DNA of 49,480 nt from an uncultured Acetatifactor sp. (GTDB lineage: Bacteria > Bacillota > Clostridia > Lachnospirales > Lachnospiraceae). Below, piece after piece: positions 42,740-49,480 of the stretch. The stretch lies in the NCBI GenBank assembly GCA_947588205.1, contig CANPYG010000006.1:1-49480 (forward strand), written 5' to 3'. Position numbers and translations under genes: made by a program. Every line of letters starts with the position of its first letter. Positions within the stretch are counted from its first letter, which is position 1. Under the pieces are notes generated by a model. It saw only the letters and a program-made list of their open reading frames with translations. It made no database searches and was not told the origin of the DNA.

Positions 42740-45700
42740 TCAGTCATCCAGCTCCTTATCGATCAAATTCACGCTCACAAGCGCCGAAACGCCCTTTTCC
42801 TGCATGGTGATGCCGTACAGGCGGTCCACCTGTTCCATGGTTCCCCGCCGATGGGTAATCACGATGAACTGTGTATTCTTTGTCAGCTTATGCAGATACC
42901 TGGCAAATCTCCCGACGTTGGATTCATCCAGGGCCGCCTCGATCTCATCCAGCAGACAGAAGGGAGAAGGCTTCAGGTTCTGAATGGCGAACAGCAGGGC
43001 GATGGCGGTCAGCGCCTTCTCGCCTCCGGAAAGCTGCATCATATTCTGCAGCTTCTTGCCGGGCGGCTGGGCGATGATGCGGATGCCGGCCTCCAAAATA
43101 TCCTCATCCTCAATCAGCTCCAAAGTACCCTTTCCACCGCCAAAAAGCTCCTTGAACACCTTATCGAATTCCTGTCCGATCAAGGCGAACTTCTCCGTAA
43201 ACTGCTTCCGCATGGCGCTGTCAAGCTCCTGAATGATGCCCTCCAGCGTTTTCTGCGCCTCCACCAGGTCGTCATGCTGCGTCTTTAAGAAGGTATATCT
43301 CTCCATCAGGCTGCGGTAATCTTCAATCGCGTTGACGTTGACATTGCCCAGCTTTTTGATCTGATCCTTCAGGGATGCGATCTCCTTTTTCATCGCGCCC
43401 AGATCCGTCAGCTCCTCCTTGCGTAAGGCCGCGGCATCCGTCAGCGTGATCTCATATTCCTCCCACATGTAATTGATCTGACCCTCTATGGAGTCCTCCA
43501 GCTTTTCCTTCTGCGCGTTCAGACGGTACACCTCTTTGTCCAGGACTGACTTCCTTTCCGCAAGCTCCTCCCTGGTCTGGAAGAAGCTCTTCTGCTTCCC
43601 GGAAAGCTCTTCCTTTCGGGCAAAATCCTCCTTCAACCTGGACTCTGACTGCTCCTTCTCTCCTTCGGATGCGAGTATCGTCTGTTCCAGCTCGGTAATG
43701 GTGCTTCGCTTCTGCTCTACCTGGGAAGCGTTGTCCTCCAGGGCGGCAGTGATTTCCGTAAGCTCCTCATTTGACCGGGCAAGCTCTCCAAGGATACGCT
43801 CCACATTGGTCTGATGGAACTGGGCGGTCTGCCGTGTAGTCTCAGCCTTACGCTCCCACTCATTTACCCGGGCCAAAAGAAGCTGTTCTTCCTCTCTTTT
43901 TCCCTCCAGCTCCTTCTGGGAAGCGGCGATCCGCTCGTTGGCGCTTTTCTCCATCTCCTCGCTGTCCGATAATTCCCGGCTGACCTCTTCCCTGCCGGTC
44001 CTGATCTCTGTAAGCTGGTTCTCCAGCCCTTCCCGTTCCTTTCGGAGATTGCGGAAATCCTCCTCGGCCTCGTCCATCCGCTCCCTCGCCTGGATGACGT
44101 TCAGGCGGGCAGTATTCTGTTCGATGGACTTTCTCTGTATCTGCGTCTTCACCGTTTCCAGCTCCAGCCGCATCCGGTTTCTCTCCGCCTTGGTATCCGT
44201 AATATCCTGATTGATCTGGTCAACCTCACGAAGCAGCTCCTTCACATGACGCTCAAGCTCTTCTATTTCCCTGCGCCTGCCCAGAAGGTTGCTGCTGTTT
44301 TTATATGCCCCGCCGCTGATAGCGCCTCCGGGTACCAATAGCTCCCCCTCCAGGGTCACCATGCGCAGGGAGTATTCGTATTTTCTGGCTATCGAAACCG
44401 CGTGGTCCATATCGTCCACGACCAGGATACGCCCCAACAGGGACTTCGCCACATTGCGGTATTTGGGATCGATCTGTACCAGGCTGTCTGCAAGACCGAT
44501 CACCCCTTCCTCCTGTAAGACGCGGTCATTATGAAACTCCTGCGCATGGACCAGGCTGTTAAGCGGCAGGAAGGTGGCCCTTCCCAGGCGGTTCAGCTTC
44601 AGATACTGGATCATCCTCTTGGCTGTATCCTCTTTATCAGTGACAATATTCTGAATGCTCCCTCCAAGGGCGGTCTCGATGGCAGTCTCGTACTTTTTAT
44701 CCGTCTGGATGATATCGGCCACCACTCCGATGATTCCCTTTTCCTTCTCCTTCTGCTCCATGACCTTCTTTACGCTGCCGCCGTAGCCCTCGTAGCGCTC
44801 CGTCAGATTGATCAGGGCGTCCAGCCTTGAGCTCTCCTGATGGTATTTACTCTGGGTCTCCTGAAGCCTGGCGTCGTGTCCGACCAGCCTGCCCCTGAAG
44901 CCCCCAAGCGCTTGATCGGTCTCGCTTTCCCGCTTCTTTAAGGTCTTCAGCTCCTCTGTCACCTCCAGGAAAGCGGTTTCCAGCTGCCGTATATTCTCTT
45001 CCCTGGATGCCTCGTCCGTCTTGGCCTGCAGCAGCCGGGAATTCAGCTCTGCCCTGCGGATATTGGTCTGTTCCTCTATCGTATCAAATCGTCCCAGCCT
45101 GGACTTAATGGTCGCCCTCCGGTTCAATTCCTCAATAATGCGGTTCTTTCCGTCCTCTATGTCCTGGCTCAGTCCTGCAATCTGTCCCTGCAGCTCCTCA
45201 AGCCGGGCCTTCTGATCGTCCCTGACCGCCGTGATTTCCTTAAGTTCTGCGTCAATCTGGGCCTTTTTCTCCAATAAAGAGTCCCTTTCCCGGCTCTTTT
45301 CCCCTATATCGGAGGTCACCTTATCCTTTCTGTTTAATAGATGCGCTTCGTTTCCTCTGGCAGAATTGATCTGCTCCTTTAAGACATTGATATCTCCCTC
45401 CAGCTTTCCATGCAGGAGTCCCGCATCGCTCAGCTTCCGTCTCTCCTCCTCAATGTCCTTGTCCAGGGCCTCCACTTCGTTCTGAATCCGCTCATATTCC
45501 GCCTTAATGCCTTCATACTGTCGGCTGGTCTCGTTGAAATCCCTCGATGCGAGTTCATATTTTTCCTCGACGGCCTTAAGCTGTTGACTGATTCGGTCAT
45601 TCTCCAGGAGAAAAACATTGATATCCAGATTTTTCAACTCTTCCTTCTTGCGCAGATAGACCCGCGCCACATCAGCCTGACGCTCCAAAGGCCCGATCTG

Positions 45701-46300
45701 CTTTTCCTGCTCTGACAGGATATCGTTTACACGGACGAGATTCTGCTTTTCATTTTCCAGCTTGGCCTGCGCCGCCGCCTTACGGCGCTTGAACTTCACG
45801 ATCCCTGCCGCTTCGTCAAAAAGCTCGCGTCTCTCCTCCGGTTTTCCGCTTAAGATTTTATCGATCTGACCCTGACCGATGATAGAATAGCCTTCTTTAC
45901 CGATACCTGTATCATAAAATAATTCGTTTACGTCCCTCAGACGGACAACGGAGCCGTTGATCAGATATTCACTTTCTCCGGAACGGTAGATTCTCCTTGC
46001 GACGGTGACCTCCTCCGAATCAATGGAAAGCTGATGGTCGCCGTTGTCAAGCGTGATCGCCACATAGGCAAAGCTCAGAGGCTTGCGCATCTCTGTTCCC
46101 GAGAAAATGACATCCTGCATGCTGGAGCCGCGCAGCTGCTTGATCCGCTGTTCTCCCAGCACCCATCTGACGGCATCCGCGACATTGCTCTTGCCGCTCC
46201 CGTTGGGCCCCACAATGCCCGTGATCCCATTGTGAAACTGAAATACGATTTTATTTGCAAAAGATTTAAACCCTTGTACTTCAATGCTCTTTAGATACAT
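42740..46300 (-). CDS. smc: Chromosome condensation protein SMC
   Basis: ATPase that folds and segregates the chromosome with ScpA and ScpB. Walker A is GPNGSGKS (31-38); two long coiled coils (about 170-500 and 660-1010) flank a hinge around 520-640 with GGSIQNIVTDKEDTAKRMI; the C-terminal head has the signature LSGGEKALTAIALLFAI and Walker B PFCLLDEIEAALDESN. 1186 residues matches the family. It lies 33 bases after rnc, the common rnc-smc-ftsY order. Confidence 0.98.
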   Translation of the reverse strand: MYLKSIEVQGFKSFANKIVFQFHNGITGIVGPNGSGKSNVADAVRWVLGEQRIKQLRGSSMQDVIFSGTEMRKPLSFAYVAITLDNGDHQLSIDSEEVTVARRIYRSGESEYLINGSVVRLRDVNELFYDTGIGKEGYSIIGQGQIDKILSGKPEERRELFDEAAGIVKFKRRKAAAQAKLENEKQNLVRVNDILSEQEKQIGPLERQADVARVYLRKKEELKNLDINVFLLENDRISQQLKAVEEKYELASRDFNETSRQYEGIKAEYERIQNEVEALDKDIEEERRKLSDAGLLHGKLEGDINVLKEQINSARGNEAHLLNRKDKVTSDIGEKSRERDSLLEKKAQIDAELKEITAVRDDQKARLEELQGQIAGLSQDIEDGKNRIIEELNRRATIKSRLGRFDTIEEQTNIRRAELNSRLLQAKTDEASREENIRQLETAFLEVTEELKTLKKRESETDQALGGFRGRLVGHDARLQETQSKYHQESSRLDALINLTERYEGYGGSVKKVMEQKEKEKGIIGVVADIIQTDKKYETAIETALGGSIQNIVTDKEDTAKRMIQYLKLNRLGRATFLPLNSLVHAQEFHNDRVLQEEGVIGLADSLVQIDPKYRNVAKSLLGRILVVDDMDHAVSIARKYEYSLRMVTLEGELLVPGGAISGGAYKNSSNLLGRRREIEELERHVKELLREVDQINQDITDTKAERNRMRLELETVKTQIQRKSIEQNTARLNVIQARERMDEAEEDFRNLRKEREGLENQLTEIRTGREEVSRELSDSEEMEKSANERIAASQKELEGKREEEQLLLARVNEWERKAETTRQTAQFHQTNVERILGELARSNEELTEITAALEDNASQVEQKRSTITELEQTILASEGEKEQSESRLKEDFARKEELSGKQKSFFQTREELAERKSVLDKEVYRLNAQKEKLEDSIEGQINYMWEEYEITLTDAAALRKEELTDLGAMKKEIASLKDQIKKLGNVNVNAIEDYRSLMERYTFLKTQHDDLVEAQKTLEGIIQELDSAMRKQFTEKFALIGQEFDKVFKELFGGGKGTLELIEDEDILEAGIRIIAQPPGKKLQNMMQLSGGEKALTAIALLFAIQNLKPSPFCLLDEIEAALDESNVGRFARYLHKLTKNTQFIVITHRRGTMEQVDRLYGITMQEKGVSALVSVNLIDKELDD

Positions 46301-46333
46301 GTGTCCTCCGAAGTCTGTCTTTTCCTCTTTTCT

Positions 46334-47038
46334 CTAATGAATTCCCCTGTCCCTTAACAGGCGGAGCGCTTCATATGCCGCATTCTGTTCGGCAGCCTTT
46401 TTCGTATGGCCTTCCCCGACGCCGATCTTCTCGGTGTCCATATAAACCTCCGCCACAAAGGTTTTGTCATGCTCAGGACCGTATTCCCCGAGCTTCTCAT
46501 AACGGAGCTCCTTTTTCAGGGTTCTTTGGATCAGCTCCTGAAGATTTGTTTTACTGTCGTAAAACAGCTGCTTATCTTCCAGGTCAGAGAGAATAAATCT
46601 ATTGATAAAGTTCTTCGCAGGTTCCATTCCTCCGTCCAGGTAAATGGCGCCGATCACAGCCTCCACAGCGTCCGCTATGATGGACTCCCGCCTGCGTCCG
46701 CCCGTGGTTTCTTCTCCCTTTCCGAAAAGCATGAACTGTCCCAGCTCCAGGTCCCTGGCGCAAAAAGCCAACGCAGGCTCACAAACCAAAGAGGCGCGTG
46801 TCTTGGTGAGCTCTCCCTCCGGCATCTGCGGATCCCTATGGAATAGGAATTCACTGCTCACGAGCTCCAGCACGGCATCCCCCAGGAATTCCAGGCGTTC
46901 ATAATTTTTCTGTTTGTTGATCTTCTGTTCATTGGTAAAGGAGCTGTGCGTCATCGCCTGCTTTAAAAGCCGGATATCCTGGAAACGATACCCTATGCGT
47001 TCCTCAAGCACCTGTAACGTATAACCTTCTATCCTCAT
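46334..47038 (-). CDS. rnc: Ribonuclease III
   Basis: Double-stranded-RNA endonuclease for rRNA and mRNA processing. The signature NYERLEFLGDAVLELV contains the catalytic acidic residues, with a second acidic set in ADAVEAVIGAIYLDGG. A dsRNA-binding domain fills the last 70 residues (TNLQELIQRTLKKELRYE; later KKAAEQNAAYEALRLL). The ATG at 47038 is chosen over a TTG 6 bases upstream; 234 residues. A 10-bp hairpin lies in the gap before it. Confidence 0.97.
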   Translation of the reverse strand: MRIEGYTLQVLEERIGYRFQDIRLLKQAMTHSSFTNEQKINKQKNYERLEFLGDAVLELVSSEFLFHRDPQMPEGELTKTRASLVCEPALAFCARDLELGQFMLFGKGEETTGGRRRESIIADAVEAVIGAIYLDGGMEPAKNFINRFILSDLEDKQLFYDSKTNLQELIQRTLKKELRYEKLGEYGPEHDKTFVAEVYMDTEKIGVGEGHTKKAAEQNAAYEALRLLRDRGIH

Positions 47039-47105
47039 ATTCAATAACTCTTTATTCCATCCCGTCAGTTTTCATACAACAAGCAATAACGAATCCACCA
47101 CAAAT

Positions 47106-47130
47106 GGGCGTCCCGCATAACGGGACACCC
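47106..47130 (-). other. Strong hairpin between acpP and rnc
   Basis: On the minus strand GGGTGTCCCG-TTATG-CGGGACGCCC is a 10-bp stem with one G-U pair. It is followed by ATTTGTGG, not a proper T run. It lies 68 bases before the rnc ATG and 34 after the acpP stop codon; it may be an attenuator or a processing site. Confidence 0.55.
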
Positions 47131-47164
47131 CTCTATCTTAAATCCACTTCCGATCATCTTCTTT

Positions 47165-47395
47165 TTAGTTGATGGCATTATTGATCAGTTCAACAGCTTC
47201 TCCTACGGTGGTGATCTGCTCTGCCTGCTCCGTGGGGATTTCGATATCAAATTCCTCTTCTATTCCCATGATGATCTGATAAACATCCAGTGAGTCAGCC
47301 CCGAGATCATCCATGAAGGTAGTATCCATCCCGATTTCATCCGGATCCACATTCAATACCTCGGCAATCACTTTTTTCAATTTGTCCAATACCAT
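47165..47395 (-). CDS. acpP: Acyl carrier protein
   Basis: Carrier of fatty acid intermediates on a phosphopantetheine arm attached at the serine of GADSLDVYQIIMGIE. 76 residues, acidic, typical. It lies 16 bases after plsX, which uses acyl-ACP, and upstream of rnc. Confidence 0.97.
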   Translation of the reverse strand: MVLDKLKKVIAEVLNVDPDEIGMDTTFMDDLGADSLDVYQIIMGIEEEFDIEIPTEQAEQITTVGEAVELINNAIN

Positions 47396-47411
47396 AGCTT
47401 TTCCTTCTTTC

Positions 47412-48434
47412 TTATCCTTCTACCTGGATTTTTTCTTGGATTTTTTCTTTGATTTTTTCATTTATCTTCTGTTCCTTAAATGCGATGCATTGCAGGATCG
47501 AATTCTTGATCTCCACAGCGCTGCTGTTGCCGTGGGACTTCACCACAAGACCCTTCAGTCCTAAAAGAGGGGCGCCGCCATACTGGTCGGTCTGGAAGGA
47601 TTTCAGCGTCTGCTTCAAAGCAGGCTTTACCAGAAGAGCCCCGATCTTACTGCGCAGGGAGGTCATCATACCGGCCTTTACCTGCCTTAAAAGGGCGCCT
47701 GCCACGCCCTCATACATCTTCAGGACCACATTGCCCACAAAGGCCTCGCACACCACAACATCGCAGAAGCCTGCCGGAATATCCCTGGCTTCCACACTTC
47801 CGATAAAATTGATATCCCTGCACTCCTTTAACAGAGGAAAGGTCTCCTTGACCAGGGCGTTCCCCTTTTCCTCCTCAGCGCCATTGTTCACGATACCCAC
47901 CGTAGGGTTTTTGATACCCATCACATTCTCCATATAGATGCTGCCCATCTGGGCGAATTGGACCAGATGAGAAGGCCTCGCATCCACATTGGCGCCGCAG
48001 TCGATCAGGAGGCTTACGCCCTTTTCCGTCGGAATAAGCGGAGCTAAAGGCGGTCTCTCCACGCCCTTGATCCGCCCGACAATGATCTGTCCGCCTACCA
48101 GGACCGCGCCTGTGCTTCCCGCGGAAACAAAGGCGTCACAGGTTCCGTCCTTCACAAGGTTCATGCCCTTCACAATAGAAGAATCCTTTTTCCTGCGGAT
48201 TGCCATTACAGGGGGCTCGGCAGTCTCAATCACCTCTTGCGCATGTACGATCTCCATGCGGGATGCATCATATGTATATTTCTTTAATTCTTCCTTTATG
48301 ACATTCTCCCTGCCTAACAGGAAGACCTTCACCCTGCTGTCTTCACCCAGGGCATCTACCGCGCCCTTTACAATCTCTGCCGGGGCATTGTCCCCTCCCA
48401 TAGCGTCTACCGCAACATTTACAAACTCCGCCAT
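47412..48434 (-). CDS. plsX: Phosphate acyltransferase PlsX
   Basis: Makes acyl phosphate from acyl-ACP, feeding PlsY (here at 17530-18183). The N terminus VNVAVDAMGGDNAPAEIVKG and FVSAGSTGAVLVGG are diagnostic. The ATG at 48434 (MAEFVNVAVD) has GGAGG 5 bases upstream; 340 residues. The last 15 or so residues are a repeat, INEKIKEKIQEKIQ, encoded by 12-bp tandem units that are not part of the usual PlsX fold. Confidence 0.97.
   Translation of the reverse strand: MAEFVNVAVDAMGGDNAPAEIVKGAVDALGEDSRVKVFLLGRENVIKEELKKYTYDASRMEIVHAQEVIETAEPPVMAIRRKKDSSIVKGMNLVKDGTCDAFVSAGSTGAVLVGGQIIVGRIKGVERPPLAPLIPTEKGVSLLIDCGANVDARPSHLVQFAQMGSIYMENVMGIKNPTVGIVNNGAEEEKGNALVKETFPLLKECRDINFIGSVEARDIPAGFCDVVVCEAFVGNVVLKMYEGVAGALLRQVKAGMMTSLRSKIGALLVKPALKQTLKSFQTDQYGGAPLLGLKGLVVKSHGNSSAVEIKNSILQCIAFKEQKINEKIKEKIQEKIQVEG
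47425..47462. repeat. 12-13-bp tandem units encoding the PlsX C-terminal repeat
   Basis: TGGATTTTTTCT, TGGATTTTTTCT and TTGATTTTTTCA follow one another, encoding successive EKIQ or EKIK tetrapeptides on the minus strand close to the plsX stop codon. Confidence 0.65.
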
Positions 48435-48503
48435 ACTGTCCTCCATTGCCGGACAAATTCCCGACATTCCCTTTATGGTAAATTCTCTGGTAAATTCATT
48501 TCT

Positions 48504-48532
48504 ACTATACTAGACCCTCCTGTAAAAATCAA
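48504..48532 (-). promoter_or_regulatory. Promoter of plsX-acpP
   Basis: On the minus strand TTGATT (48527-48532) and TATAGT (48504-48509) are 17 bases apart, just past the rpmF terminator. No clear FapR-type operator was recognised. Confidence 0.55.
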
Positions 48533-48546
48533 GGACTTTTTTCACG

Positions 48547-48575
48547 AAAAAAGGCTCTCCCGCACAAGGAAAGCC
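48547..48575 (-). terminator. Terminator of yceD-rpmF
   Basis: On the minus strand GGCTTTCC-TTGTGCG-GGAGAGCC (one G-U pair) is followed by TTTTTT. It lies about 30 bases past the rpmF stop. Confidence 0.75.
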
Positions 48576-48606
48576 CGATTTCATTCTCTCAATTTCACAC
48601 TCTGGA

Positions 48607-48786
48607 TCAGTCAACGCTTACGACCTGCTTCTTATTATAAGAACCACAAGCCTTACATACTCTGTGAGGCGTCATCAGCGCGCCGCACTTGCTGCACTTT
48701 ACCAAGGTAGGAGCGCTCATCTTCCAGTTAGCTCTTCTCTTATCTCTTCTACTCTTAGAAGATTTATTCTTGGGACAAATTGACAT
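48607..48786 (-). CDS. rpmF: Ribosomal protein L32
   Basis: Translation by eye gives 59 residues starting MSICPKNKSSKSRRDKRRAN and containing CSKCGALMTPHRVCKACG, with four zinc-binding cysteines at 31, 34, 44 and 47, the C+ form of L32. AAGGAGGTG lies 5 bases before the ATG. The gene follows yceD with a 2-base gap and ends before a terminator, the standard yceD-rpmF unit. Confidence 0.97.
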   Translation of the reverse strand: MSICPKNKSSKSRRDKRRANWKMSAPTLVKCSKCGALMTPHRVCKACGSYNKKQVVSVD

Positions 48787-48788
48787 CG

Positions 48789-49313
48789 TTACACCTCCTT
48801 ATTCGCGTTGAAAATATCTTGTATCGCCGCCATGCGCGGATCCGGAACGAATGTATCACATCCGCAGTCACCGTCATTCCGATTCTTCCCGCATACCGGG
48901 CATACGCCCTTACAATCTTCACGGCACAGAATCTTCATGGGCCAATTCATTAAAATCTCATCGTGTACAAAGGACTCTACATTCAACTGATACCCTTCCA
49001 GATAAGACGGGTTCTCTTCCTCTTCCTCATCCTTCCCTGCATCCGGCGAGGCGACAACCTGATGAAACTTAAGCTCAAGCTTTGTCGGCACATCGCTCAG
49101 ACATCGGTCGCATCTGGTACGGAAGGTCAGCTCCGCCGACCCTTCAATCCTCACCTTCCCTGTCCCTGCATTGCTTAGGATCAGGGAAACGGGAGACTTC
49201 TCCAGGATGGAGAAATTCCCCAGCCTGCTGCAAAAGCTCGTCATCTCCAAAGGTATCTGAACTTCTTCGACCTTACCTTCTGCCGTGAAGAGATCCGTTA
49301 AATTCACTAACAT
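48789..49313 (-). CDS. YceD/DUF177 family protein
   Basis: Conserved partner of rpmF, linked to 23S rRNA accumulation in other bacteria. TFRTCDRCL-like text appears as RTRCDRCLSDVPTKLEL, and the C terminus has CREDCKGVCPVCGKNRNDGD then CGCDTF, a cysteine cluster likely binding zinc. The ATG at 49313 has AGGAGA 6 bases upstream and yields 174 residues; upstream in-frame codons overlap the promoter region. Transcribed with rpmF. Confidence 0.93.
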   Translation of the reverse strand: MLVNLTDLFTAEGKVEEVQIPLEMTSFCSRLGNFSILEKSPVSLILSNAGTGKVRIEGSAELTFRTRCDRCLSDVPTKLELKFHQVVASPDAGKDEEEEENPSYLEGYQLNVESFVHDEILMNWPMKILCREDCKGVCPVCGKNRNDGDCGCDTFVPDPRMAAIQDIFNANKEV

Positions 49314-49350
49314 AGTGTTCTCCTGTATAGATTCATTCGCACACTGTTTC

Positions 49351-49379
49351 AGTATAGTGGATAAAATGGGCTTTGTCAA
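49351..49379 (-). promoter_or_regulatory. Promoter of yceD-rpmF
   Basis: On the minus strand TTGACA (49374-49379) and TATACT (49351-49356) are 17 bases apart, about 38 bases before the ATG. The remaining 100 bases to the window edge contain no gene that I can see. Confidence 0.7.
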
Positions 49380-49480
49380 CCCATTATTTTAATATTTTTA
49401 CTTTTCCCTAGAATGCCAAAGTAAATTCCAGTTCATATACCCATACCAGATTTAAGTCTGGCACTCACTCCTGTATAATG

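Noticed and set aside
48480..48535. FapR operator at the plsX promoter
   Set aside because: No convincing match to the FapR palindrome.

Overview
The window looks like chromosome of a spore-forming Firmicute, most likely a Lachnospiraceae / Clostridium cluster XIVa relative. The basis is the housekeeping gene order (yceD-rpmF-plsX-acpP-rnc-smc-ftsY ... ylxM-ffh-rpsP-khpA-rimM-trmD-rplS-lepB-rbgA-lepB-rnhB-yraN and DUF512-der-plsY-gpsA), a full spoIVA, strong GGAGG-type ribosome binding sites and the style of the accessory proteins. No tRNA, rRNA, CRISPR array or intact insertion sequence was seen.

Layout from left to right. 1-1855 is accessory DNA: the tail of an AbiEii-like protein, a scar of an FtsH-type AAA ATPase, and an XRE regulator with a nested dyad at its promoter. 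1856-5661 (minus) holds a large solute-binding lipoprotein gene followed by spoIVA, which has a candidate sigma-E promoter over the lipoprotein stop codon. 5662-7090 is A+T-rich and carries the remnant of an XRE repressor gene, then an intact XRE repressor, a small acidic protein and a DUF4160 protein (a toxin-antitoxin-like module). 7102-11095 (plus) has a MATE exporter and a paralogue of the solute-binding lipoprotein. 11240-20979 (minus) runs DUF512, der, plsY, gpsA, a MoxR ATPase / VWA pair, a second MATE exporter and tyrS. prs stands alone on plus at 21109-22299, convergent with a histidine kinase/response regulator pair.

From 22313 to 49313 every gene is on the minus strand. It reads from the right as lipid and ribosomal genes (yceD, rpmF, plsX, acpP), rnc, smc, ftsY, then threonine dehydratase, a YitT protein and a two-gene restriction-modification locus, then the SRP/ribosome block down to yraN and the two-component pair. 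The restriction-modification locus is the most unusual item: a stand-alone N6-adenine methyltransferase followed by one base by a 1212-residue protein that joins a complete C5-cytosine methyltransferase, a PD-(D/E)XK nuclease-like domain, an N6-adenine methyltransferase and a C-terminal recognition-like region. It sits between ftsY and ylxM-ffh, and its terminator hairpin contains the -35 box of the ylxM-ffh promoter.

Two other themes stand out. TrmD is fused to a GNAT acetyltransferase domain. Short tandem repeats (9-19 bp units) lie repeatedly at or just past gene ends (tyrS, VWA, MoxR, der, yraN, smc, plsX, both plus-strand MATE and lipoprotein genes), suggesting a recurrent slippage or duplication process at gene 3' ends in this genome.
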